From Streptococcus azizii (GTDB lineage Bacteria; Bacillota; Bacilli; Lactobacillales; Streptococcaceae), in contig NZ_MSPR01000011.1 in assembly GCF_001984715.1 (NCBI RefSeq), positions 1 to 64,000 of the forward strand: DNA of 64,000 bases, read 5' to 3'. Under the pieces are notes generated by a model that saw only the letters and a list, made by a program, of their open reading frames with translations, was not told the DNA's origin and searched no databases. Position 1 is the stretch's first letter. The number at the start of each line of letters is the position of its first letter. The position numbers and the translations under genes are program-made. This document shows, one piece after another, positions 57,231 through 64,000 of this stretch.

Positions 57231-57990
57231 TGATACTCTTTAAAAATCAACAGGCTATTTGGTCAGCTCGTCAAAATTCTTATTTCCTAGTTCAAGTTTC
57301 TGTGGTCACTTTCTTCTTTTTGGGTGACCAGCTGAAACAGTTCCCCGAACTTCTAGGCTCACTTTCTTATTTCTAGGTGACCGTTGAAACAGTTCCCCGA
57401 ACTGTTTCAATCCCATTTTTACTTTGATTGCTTCACCAGTCTAGGAATAGACTGGTGAAGGTTGGAAATAAAACGCGTGCATCTCGTGTCAACCAGTCTA
57501 GGAATAGACTGTTGAAGGTTGGAAATAAAACGCGTGCATCTCGTGTCAACCAGTCTAGGAATAGACTGTTGAAGGTTGGAAATAAAACGCGTGCATCTCG
57601 TGTCAACCAGTCTAGGGATAGACTGTTGAAGGTTGGAAAAAGAGCGAGCATTGCTCGTGTCAAACGCCCTTTGTATCTTGTGGAATTGAACACGGGCTAC
57701 GAGCTGTGCAAAAAAGATAGGCAGCTGTTTCAGCTTTAGCTGATTACAGATGAGAATCCCTTGGGGATAGTTTTTCCTAGCTTCAAAGGTATGGTATACC
57801 TTTGAAGGCGGGAAATAGGAGTTTGCCAGAGCAAACTCTCAGCAACCCTCTGCGTCAAAACTCCTATTTTTGCTTTGCTCGCTTCAACAGTCTAGGGATA
57901 GACTGTTGAAGGTTGGAAATAGAACGAGTGCAGCTCGTGTCAACCGCCCTTTGTATCTTAGTTTACTTTTGATTTTTATTGAGGATTAGG
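57231..57990. repeat. BOX-like composite repeat containing a 57-bp tandem array
   Basis: It opens with ATACTCTTTAAAAATCAACAG (boxA-like) and ends with CTTTTGATTTTTATTGAGG (boxC-like). Inside are AACAGTTCCCCGAACTGTT, the tandem array, a CAGCTGTTTCAGC module, GGTATGGTATACC, GTTTGCCAGAGCAAAC and a single CAGTCTAGGGATAGACTG module near 57889. Confidence 0.8.
57434..57661. repeat. four-copy 57-bp tandem repeat
   Basis: CTAGG cores at 57441, 57498, 57555 and 57612 are exactly 57 bp apart. Each has the CAGTCTA/TAGACTG hairpin as in the 56-bp array at 9474-9866, but the second hairpin reads ACGCGTGCATCTCGT, or ACGAG-type variants in the last copy. Because 57 is divisible by three, frames stay open on both strands; these are not genes. 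Confidence 0.9.
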
Positions 57991-58075
57991 TCTTGTTTGC
58001 CGTTCATGTGGGGATGGTATAGAATGTCTAAAACGACTCTAAAAATCGTGAAAAAGGGCATAACTAAGCAGTTTA

Positions 58076-58103
58076 TTGGCTTTTTTGAAAAATATGGTAT
58101 AAT
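58076..58103 (+). promoter_or_regulatory. rnpA-yidC-khpB promoter
   Basis: TTGGCT (58076-58081), 16 nt, TATAAT (58098-58103) with an upstream TGG. Confidence 0.65.
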
Positions 58104-58133
58104 AGAAGTAATTTTGAAAGATGGAGTTAGATT

Positions 58134-58493
58134 TTGAAGAAAACCTACCGTGTGAAGCGTGAGCGTGATTTTAACGATATTTTTACACAGGGAAAAAATG
58201 TAGCTAATCGAAAGTTCGTCATCTATCGGTTGGCTAAAGAGCAGAAGCATTTTCGAGTCGGTTTATCTGTCAGTAAAAAACTGGGAAATGCTGTGATGCG
58301 CAATAGAATAAAGCGTAAAATCAGACATGTTCTGATGGAATGCGCTCCTTATCTGGCAACGGATGATTTTGTGGTCATCGCTCGCAAAGGAGTCGAGGAG
58401 TTGTCTTATCGAGAAATCAAGCAAAATCTTCTGCATGTTTTAAAACTAGCTAAATTATACCAGGAAGGTGTTTCTTTTGAAAAAGAAAGTTAA
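58134..58493 (+). CDS. rnpA: ribonuclease P protein component
   Basis: 119 residues starting at TTG 58134. Binds the RNase P RNA and helps mature tRNA 5' ends. The start [20 protein letters not shown] and the RNR motif in [17 protein letters not shown] are family hallmarks. It overlaps yidC by 17 nt. In this genome it is separated from rpmH by yidC and khpB, with rpmH downstream under its own promoter. Confidence 0.95.
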   Translation: MKKTYRVKRERDFNDIFTQGKNVANRKFVIYRLAKEQKHFRVGLSVSKKLGNAVMRNRIKRKIRHVLMECAPYLATDDFVVIARKGVEELSYREIKQNLLHVLKLAKLYQEGVSFEKES

Positions 58494-59289
58494 ATGGGCC
58501 AGTCTGCTCTCTCTATCCCTGCTTTTACTGACGGCTTGTGGTAGAGGAGATGTGACCAGCCAATCGACCGATGCTTGGGAACGATTGATTTATTGGTTTG
58601 CCAGCATTATCAAATTATTGTCGATCAATGGACAGTTGGGAGTCGGGATTATTCTCTTTACCCTCTTAGTTCGTACCCTACTCTTGCCGCTTTTCCAGCT
58701 ACAGATGACCTCATCTCGGAAAATGCAAGAATTGCAACCCCAAATACGGGCTATTCAAGAGCAGTATCCGGGGAAAGATTTGGAGAGTAGGCAATTACTG
58801 ACGGAAGTAACACGTAAGCTCTATCGGGATAACGATGTTAAGATGTCTGCTTCTATGATTCCAGTCTTTATTCAGATGCCTATCTTGCTGGCTCTCTACC
58901 AAGCCTTGACAAGGGTGCCAGACCTGCGGGTCGGCCATTTTCTCTGGCTAAATCTTGGGGAGACAGATCCATACTATATTTTGCCGATTCTAGCCACTGG
59001 CTTCACCTTCTTGAGCATGTGGCTGAGTAATAAGGCGGCACCAGAGCGCAATGGTGCTATGACCGTTATGATGTTTGCTATGCCGCTGATGATTTTTCTC
59101 TTTGCCTTATCGGCAGCAAGCGGTGTCACTCTTTATTGGACCGTATCCAATGCCTATCAGGTCTTGCAAATCTTAGCTTTGAACAATCCTTTTAAAATCA
59201 TTGCAGAGCGAGAAGCTAGACTTGAGGCAGAGCGGGAGCGTCAGGCGAAAATCAGAAAAGCTCAGAAAAAGGCTCGCAGAAAGAAATAG
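58477..59289 (+). CDS. yidC: membrane protein insertase YidC/OxaA
   Basis: 270 residues from TTG 58477, with AGGAAGG upstream; GTG 58468 is a weaker choice. Lipoprotein signal with LLTAC (Cys21), then five membrane segments. The insertase core has [19 protein letters not shown] with its arginine, and [21 protein letters not shown]. The positively charged tail (about 30 residues, [11 protein letters not shown]) contacts ribosomes. Second gene of the rnpA operon. Confidence 0.95.
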   Translation: MKKKVKWASLLSLSLLLLTACGRGDVTSQSTDAWERLIYWFASIIKLLSINGQLGVGIILFTLLVRTLLLPLFQLQMTSSRKMQELQPQIRAIQEQYPGKDLESRQLLTEVTRKLYRDNDVKMSASMIPVFIQMPILLALYQALTRVPDLRVGHFLWLNLGETDPYYILPILATGFTFLSMWLSNKAAPERNGAMTVMMFAMPLMIFLFALSAASGVTLYWTVSNAYQVLQILALNNPFKIIAEREARLEAERERQAKIRKAQKKARRKK

Positions 59290-59308
59290 GATATTTAGGA
59301 GATAAAAG

Positions 59309-60244
59309 ATGAAATTTACAGGATCAACAGTAGAAGAAGCAATTCAGAATGGACTTTCGGAATTAAATATTCCTCGTAAGAGAGCGCATATTACCGTACT
59401 TGCACGTGAGAAAAAAGGTTTTTTGGGTTTCGGTAAAAAACCTGCTCAAGTAGATATTGATGTTATTGATGAGACAACAGTTGTAAAAGCGAATCAAAAA
59501 GCAGTACGCGGTGTTCCAAATGAGGTCAATAGTCTCAATGAACCTGTCAAAAGTGTTTCCGAAGCAACGATTGACCTCGGTAAGGTTGTCGCAGCGGTCA
59601 AAGAGTTTGAAAAAACAGGCCAGCAGTTAGAAGATACAGTAAAAGCTAAAATCTTGAAAAATAAGAAGGATGCTAAGACGATTTTAGCTGAGACAGGCCG
59701 TATCGAAATTATTAAAGAGGAAGATATTGCCACCTCAGAATCATTTGGAGATTTAGATATTAAGATTGAGCGACAATATGATATTGACCAAGTGGTGGGA
59801 GAAGTCTCTGCCTATATCCAAGAGATTTTAGACGATATGGATGTGGAAGCGCAGATTGAAACAACCCACAACCGCCGGACGATCAATCTGCAAGTGGATA
59901 CCGATGAGCCTGGACGTGTCATTGGTTACCATGGAAAGGTGTTGAAATCCTTGCAGCTCTTAGCTCAAAATTTCCTCTACAATCGCTATGAGCGTAATTT
60001 CTATGTGACCATCAATGTCAATGACTATGTGGAGCACCGCGCGGAAGTTTTACAAGGATATGCTCAAAAACTTGCGGAGCGAGTGCTGGAGGAGCAAGAA
60101 GCCTATCATACGGATCCAATGTCCAGCAGTGAGCGAAAAATTATCCACCGGATTATTTCAAAAATGGACGGCTTGACCAGCTATTCTGAAGGGAGCGAGC
60201 CAAACCGATACGTGGTGGTGGACATTGAAGGAAAAAATGATTAG
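59309..60244 (+). CDS. khpB: RNA-binding protein KhpB/Jag (EloR)
   Basis: 311 residues. The Jag_N domain (1-50) has TGSTVEEAIQNGLSELN and GFLGFGKKPA; the middle is a linker; the KH domain has the GRVIGYHGKVLKSLQ loop; the R3H domain ends it with SERKIIHRIISKMDGLTSYS. It acts with KhpA in control of cell elongation in streptococci. It follows yidC by 19 nt. Confidence 0.94.
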   Translation: MKFTGSTVEEAIQNGLSELNIPRKRAHITVLAREKKGFLGFGKKPAQVDIDVIDETTVVKANQKAVRGVPNEVNSLNEPVKSVSEATIDLGKVVAAVKEFEKTGQQLEDTVKAKILKNKKDAKTILAETGRIEIIKEEDIATSESFGDLDIKIERQYDIDQVVGEVSAYIQEILDDMDVEAQIETTHNRRTINLQVDTDEPGRVIGYHGKVLKSLQLLAQNFLYNRYERNFYVTINVNDYVEHRAEVLQGYAQKLAERVLEEQEAYHTDPMSSSERKIIHRIISKMDGLTSYSEGSEPNRYVVVDIEGKND

Positions 60245-60399
60245 AACTCCTCTACTATCATTGATAGGAAGAGTAGGAATTGTGAGTAGACTAGAGACGG
60301 CTTTCTCTGGTCTTTTTATGAGTTTCGTACCATTTCCATGAAATTTGATAAATTGATTGACATTTGATTGAAATTTCCCGCTTGTCAAGCGAGTATAGC

Positions 60400-60428
60400 T
60401 TGACAAAGCAGAAAGAATCAGATAGAAT
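60400..60428 (+). promoter_or_regulatory. rpmH promoter
   Basis: Consensus TTGACA (60400-60405), 17 nt, TAGAAT (60423-60428). Strong promoter as expected for a ribosomal protein gene. Confidence 0.8.
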
Positions 60429-60501
60429 AGTAAAGTATGTTTAGTAACTGATCAAAACTAGCCGGCTAAACGAATACAAAATCTATGAGGAGGTATTCAT
60501 C

Positions 60502-60639
60502 GTGAAACGTACTTTTCAACCAAGTAAAATCCGTCGTGCACGCAAACACGGATTCCGTAACCGTATGTCAACTAAAAACGGCCGTCGCGTGTTGGCAGCT
60601 CGTCGTCGTAAAGGACGCAAAGTGCTTGCAGTAGCATAA
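60502..60639 (+). CDS. rpmH: 50S ribosomal protein L34
   Basis: 45 residues starting at GTG 60502 with AGGAGG upstream. The sequence begins [20 protein letters not shown] and ends in the conserved GRKVLAVA. It is one residue longer than many streptococcal L34 (44). Highly basic. It has its own strong promoter and terminator. Confidence 0.96.
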   Translation: MKRTFQPSKIRRARKHGFRNRMSTKNGRRVLAARRRKGRKVLAVA

Positions 60640-60651
60640 TAGAATGATAAA

Positions 60652-60683
60652 AGCCAGCAGAAACTCGAGTCTGTTGGTTTTTT
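60652..60683 (+). terminator. rpmH terminator
   Basis: CCAGCAG (60654-60660) pairs with CTGTTGG (60671-60677), followed by six T. Confidence 0.8.
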
Positions 60684-60756
60684 CTTTTATCCCACTGTGC
60701 CCAATGGGTCTTGATTTTATGGTAAAATAGAAGAATAGAAAGTATGGATGGATAGA

Positions 60757-61527
60757 ATGAAGATTTTTGATACCCACACACATCTGAATGTGGAACAGTT
60801 TAAAGATAGCATTGAGGAGGAGCTAGCTCTCGCAAGGGATATGGGCGTTGTCTACCACAATGTTGTTGGCTTTGACCGACCGACCATTGAGCGAGCTTTA
60901 GAGCTGGCAGATCAGCACCCAGAGATTTACGTAACTCTCGGTTGGCATCCGACTGAGGCAGGTTCTTATGACGATGAGACGGAGGACTACCTGCGGCAGG
61001 TCCTTGTGCATTCTAAAGTAATCGCCCTCGGTGAGATTGGGCTGGATTATTATTGGATGGAGGACCCCAAAGAGCTACAGATAGAGGTCTTTAAGCGTCA
61101 AATAGCTCTTGCTAAAGAACTGGATTTGCCTTTCGTAGTCCATACCCGTGATGCACTGGATGATACGTATAGGGTAATCAAGGAAGTTGGCGTAGGCCCT
61201 CGTGGTGGTATTATGCATTCCTTTTCAGGTTCAATGAATGCGGCAGAGCGCTTTATGGAGCTAGGGATGATGATTTCGTTTTCTGGGGTGGTCACTTTTA
61301 AGAAAGCTACAGATATTCAGGAAGCCGCACAACGGTTGCCCCTAGAGAACATTCTGGTCGAGACAGACGCACCTTACCTCGCACCTGTGCCAAAGCGAGG
61401 ACGAGAGAACAAGACCGCCTACACCCGATACGTTGTTGAAAAGATTGCGGAATTACGAGGTATCAGTCTAGAAGAAGTGGCAAATGCTACGACTGAGAAT
61501 GCCAAGAGGATATTTGGATTTGATTGA
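60757..61527 (+). CDS. tatD: TatD-family metal-dependent DNase
   Basis: 256 residues from ATG 60757, preferred because the family begins at this point (MKIFDTHTHLN); ATG 60748 is also possible. Metal ligands: His7 and His9, Glu in ALGEIGLDYY, His in VVHTRDAL and IMHSFSG, Asp in VETDAPYLAP. TatD/YabD enzymes are DNases and possible tRNA-quality nucleases. It overlaps rnmV by 8 nt, as usual in firmicutes. Confidence 0.93.
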   Translation: MKIFDTHTHLNVEQFKDSIEEELALARDMGVVYHNVVGFDRPTIERALELADQHPEIYVTLGWHPTEAGSYDDETEDYLRQVLVHSKVIALGEIGLDYYWMEDPKELQIEVFKRQIALAKELDLPFVVHTRDALDDTYRVIKEVGVGPRGGIMHSFSGSMNAAERFMELGMMISFSGVVTFKKATDIQEAAQRLPLENILVETDAPYLAPVPKRGRENKTAYTRYVVEKIAELRGISLEEVANATTENAKRIFGFD

Positions 61528-62089
61528 GAAGATAAAAATTAGCGAAGTGGTCGTTGTTGAAGGACGAGATGACACCGCCAATCTCACACGTTTTTTTGAG
61601 GTAGATACCTACGAGACACGGGGGTCTGCTATTACAGAGGATGATTTGGAGCGGATTGCAACATTGCACCACTTGCGTGGGGTGATTGTCTTTACTGACC
61701 CTGACTACAATGGCGAACGCATTCGGAACATCATCATGAACGCCATCCCTAGCGTCCGTCATGCCTTTCTCAGCCGAGAGGAGGCTACACCAAGCTCTAA
61801 GAGCAAGGGATGTTCACTCGGTGTCGAGCATGCCTCCTTTGAGGACCTGGAGAAAGCTCTCTCCAAGGTCACCCAACAGTTTGATGATGAAAATAATTTT
61901 GATATTACCAAATCAGACCTTATGCGTCTTGGCCTCCTCATGGGAATCGACAGCCGAAAGCGTCGTGAGTTTTTAGGAGAAAAGCTCCGCATCGGTTACA
62001 GCAATGGTAAGCAGCTCCTAAAACGACTGGAATTGTTTGGAGTAACCTTGGAAGAAGTAGAGGAGTGTATGGGGGAGTATGGAAAATGA
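61520..62089 (+). CDS. rnmV: ribonuclease M5
   Basis: 189 residues from TTG 61520, with AGAGGA about ten bases upstream and usual family length. It matures 5S rRNA. The TOPRIM domain shows VVVEGRDD and FTDPDYNGERIR with its catalytic acids. The frame extends 12 codons upstream into tatD, with a less likely start. Together with tatD and rsmA it makes a known conserved order, here interrupted by a pseudogene. Confidence 0.92.
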   Translation: MIEKIKISEVVVVEGRDDTANLTRFFEVDTYETRGSAITEDDLERIATLHHLRGVIVFTDPDYNGERIRNIIMNAIPSVRHAFLSREEATPSSKSKGCSLGVEHASFEDLEKALSKVTQQFDDENNFDITKSDLMRLGLLMGIDSRKRREFLGEKLRIGYSNGKQLLKRLELFGVTLEEVEECMGEYGK

Positions 62090-62526
62090 AGCGGATTGCA
62101 TTGTTAAGAGGTATAAGCCCTGTCGGAAAAAAATAACATTCCGAAATATCTTACTTGATGGATAGTTTAGAAGAGGCTGGTTTGTCTGAGGTTAAAACCT
62201 ATATTCAAAGTGCTACTCTCATTTGGGAGAGTGACTTGTCCGACCATACATTAAATCAACTTATTGATGTAACAATCAAAGATTAAATTGGCGTTGATTA
62301 CGATAATTCCCGTATTCATCTAGTGCTTACAAATGGTGATATTGCTACCCATCCATTCAGTTTATTGCTACAGCAAGATTTTGGTGATGAACCATTGCAT
62401 ATTGGTAGTCGATGTCTGTATATGTACTTACCAAGAAAGTCTGAGAAAAAGCGGTTGAATGCCAATTTTCTAGAAAAAAAGCTGGGCATCACAGCAACAA
62501 TGAGAAAACTAAGGATTATTTCATGA
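62086..62526 (+). pseudogene. DUF1697 family pseudogene
   Basis: The frame begins ATG 62086, overlapping the rnmV stop, with MKRIALLRGI typical of DUF1697. Two in-frame stops follow (TAA 62134 and TAA near 62284), yet the same frame continues through TYIQSATLIWESDLS, SRCLYMYLPRKSEKKRLNAN, FLEKKLGITATMRKLRIIS to TGA 62526. The product would be about 146 codons against the usual 175-185, so there is also an internal loss. Decayed gene. Confidence 0.75.
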
Positions 62527-62560
62527 TTAAATGAAATGGCAAAATAAGGAAAGAACACAC

Positions 62561-63445
62561 ATGAGAATTGCAGATTACTCCGTGACTAAGAGCGTCCTTG
62601 AACGTCATGGTTTTACCTTTAAGAAGTCCTTTGGACAGAATTTTTTGACCGATACCAATATTTTACAGAAGATTGTCGATACGGCAGAGATTGATAAGAG
62701 TGTCAATGTCATTGAAATTGGGCCTGGTATCGGGGCTTTGACCGAGTTTTTGGCGGAGACTGCTGCTGAGGTCATGGCTTTTGAGATTGACGACCGTCTC
62801 ATTCCGATTTTGGCGGATACGCTCCGCGATTTTGACAATGTCCAAGTGGTCAATCAAGATATTTTGAAAGCAGATTTGCAGAGGCAAATCCAACAATTCC
62901 AAAATCCTGACCTGCCTATCAAAGTGGTGGCAAATCTGCCCTACTATATCACCACTCCTATCCTCATGCACTTGATTGAGAGCAAGATTCCCTTTACAGA
63001 GTTTGTAGTTATGATGCAAAAAGAGGTGGCAGACCGTATCTCGGCTGAGCCGAACACCAAGGCTTATGGGAGTCTTTCTATTGCTGTCCAGTACTACATG
63101 ACAGCCAAGATTGCTTTTATCGTGCCACGTACCGTCTTTGTACCGGCTCCCAATGTTGATAGCGCCATCCTCAAGATGGTGCGTCGCGACCAGCCCTTGG
63201 TAAGTGTTCAAGACGAGGATTTCCTCTTTGATGTGGTAAAGAGCTCGTTTGTTCACCGTCGCAAAACTCTTTGGAATAATCTAACCAATCGTTTCGGTAA
63301 GGCAGAGGCTACGAAAGAAAAACTCCAAGCCGCCCTTGAAATGGCAGAGCTAGAAGCCAGCGTCCGTGGTGAAGCCCTAACTTTAGAAGATTTTGCTCGT
63401 TTGTCAGATAGCTTATTACAGGTGGGAGTATTAGCGATACAATGA
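62561..63445 (+). CDS. rsmA: 16S rRNA dimethyladenosine transferase (KsgA)
   Basis: 294 residues from ATG 62561 (AAGGAAAG upstream); the longer frame lacks support. Dimethylates two adjacent adenines at the 3' end of 16S rRNA. SAM motif I is EIGPGIGAL (52-60), the catalytic motif is NLPYY (125-129), and the C-terminal domain has [12 protein letters not shown]. Order follows tatD-rnmV as in other streptococci. Confidence 0.96.
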   Translation: MRIADYSVTKSVLERHGFTFKKSFGQNFLTDTNILQKIVDTAEIDKSVNVIEIGPGIGALTEFLAETAAEVMAFEIDDRLIPILADTLRDFDNVQVVNQDILKADLQRQIQQFQNPDLPIKVVANLPYYITTPILMHLIESKIPFTEFVVMMQKEVADRISAEPNTKAYGSLSIAVQYYMTAKIAFIVPRTVFVPAPNVDSAILKMVRRDQPLVSVQDEDFLFDVVKSSFVHRRKTLWNNLTNRFGKAEATKEKLQAALEMAELEASVRGEALTLEDFARLSDSLLQVGVLAIQ

Positions 63446-63621
63446 CGGTGCAGTCAAGGTACTTGTAATGGGCAATCTCACAATACGTGTTCTGCGGAGG
63501 TGGAACAGTCACCTGGAATCATTCTGTTAAAACAGGTGGTATAAAGGAAACACCTATTCTAGTGACGTCGGCTGAGGAAGGAGAGTCCTTCCCTCTCCTT
63601 TCATTTTCAAGAGGTAGTAGT
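63446..63621. other. 176-bp spacer with hairpins
   Basis: CACCTG/CAGGTG (about 63511 and 63534) and AAGGAGAG/CTCTCCTT (63578-63600) form hairpins; the second may be a weak terminator for rsmA. A frame (CGGGTVTWNHSVKTGG) is open through to the next gene but has no ATG or ribosome site. Confidence 0.4.
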
Positions 63622-64000
63622 ATGAAAACTATAGTTTATAAACTTAAGATTCTCATTATTGTTCAGTTATTCTTCCATATCTTATATAGTTTGACCAATG
63701 TTGTTCTCCCGATGTTGAATAAGTATTTATTTGATACCATCTTTGAACTTGGCTTGCGAGGCTTATTATTATTACTACTTGCTTATATCCTCGCTATCAT
63801 TAGTAATAGCGTCTTTCAGTATATATCGCAGGTCTATGAATGGAAAGTTTCTAAGGCCTTTTTTATAACAGTCAGGAGACAGTTGGCGGAGGTGGCGCTG
63901 TCCCGACCTCTTGCTCAATTTTCAAAAAAAAATATTTCGGCCTATCTGTCTATTTTTGATAATGATTTGGAGATGATTGAAGAGAGTTACCTTGGAGCTA
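63622..64000 (+). CDS. ABC exporter, N-terminal membrane domain (partial)
   Basis: The first 126 residues of a protein running off the window. AGAGG precedes ATG. Two membrane helices (about 8-30 and 46-68) and a charged intracellular loop with YEWKVSKAFFITVRRQL and DNDLEMIEESYLGA resemble the first half of an ABC_membrane exporter (MsbA/LmrA fold). The ATPase part is expected beyond the window. The substrate is unknown. Confidence 0.7.
   Translation, partial: MKTIVYKLKILIIVQLFFHILYSLTNVVLPMLNKYLFDTIFELGLRGLLLLLLAYILAIISNSVFQYISQVYEWKVSKAFFITVRRQLAEVALSRPLAQFSKKNISAYLSIFDNDLEMIEESYLGA

Noticed and set aside
57428-57739. 103-codon protein on the plus strand and an 86-codon protein on the minus strand
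   Set aside because: Both frames are products of the 57-bp tandem repeat, whose length is divisible by three. No independent coding signal.
63490-63560. T-box leader suggested by GGAGGTGGAACAG
   Set aside because: The T-box core AGGGTGGNACCGCG is not matched and the next gene is an ABC exporter.
63480-63621. Bacteriocin precursor or N-terminal extension of the ABC exporter (CGGGTVTWNHSVKTGG frame)
   Set aside because: No ATG, no ribosome binding site and no double-glycine leader. The downstream ATG 63622 has AGAGG.

Overview
This window is chromosomal DNA of a low-GC Streptococcus, most like S. suis or a close relative. The basis is recognition, not a database search: a dltX-A-B-C-D operon, the order rnpA-yidC-khpB(jag)-rpmH, tatD-rnmV-rsmA, a class 1A pyrD, gltX and gdhA all read as typical streptococcal proteins, and the spacers are full of BOX-like mosaic repeats. 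No rRNA, tRNA or CRISPR array was seen.

Layout. 0.5-6.2 kb: azlCD amino acid exporter, an ABC transporter pair and an HI0933-type flavoprotein. 6.3-13.0 kb: a DUF536-type protein, then a PTS operon (PRD/EIIA regulator, EIIB, EIIC of ascorbate type, split transketolase) interrupted by a seven-copy 56-bp tandem repeat. 13.4-19.3 kb: the most striking locus. It encodes a predicted type VII-secreted lipase toxin with the lipase domain first and a helical targeting domain last (TslA-like), two small helical partner proteins, and a tandem array of immunity-like membrane proteins. Each array unit of about 606 bp ends in a decayed copy of the first ~24 codons of the toxin gene. 19.3-26.4 kb: acetyltransferase, YrdC-domain protein, glycine riboswitch with an amino acid:Na+ symporter, MscS channel and a DUF4352-like protein. 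27.2-28.9 kb: an IS110-family element with a structured non-coding end that could encode a bridge RNA. 29-35 kb: gdhA, pyrDA, a CapA-like protein and two HAD phosphatases. 35.8-42.1 kb: an ABC-2 exporter operon, a TetR regulator with two matching palindromic operators, and a YhgE/Pip membrane protein. 42.1-43.9 kb: a small accessory island of two cysteine-rich mini-proteins, one membrane protein and a serine recombinase with two inverted 28-bp site-like palindromes. 44-49.7 kb: an LD-carboxypeptidase-like protein and the dlt operon. 49.7-57 kb: formate/nitrite transporter, LOG protein, LytTR regulator with a LiaF-like membrane protein, gltX and a lipoprotein. 58-64 kb: rnpA-yidC-khpB, rpmH, tatD-rnmV, a DUF1697 pseudogene, rsmA and the start of an ABC exporter.

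Two repeat classes fill the spacers. One is BOX-like: outer ends resemble pneumococcal boxA/boxC, and inner modules share a constant frame around many different short hairpins. The other is a 270-370 bp MITE-like element with TATAGTC-type inverted ends, present in four copies plus fragments. Function calls rest on motifs read by eye. No alignment or structure prediction was run.
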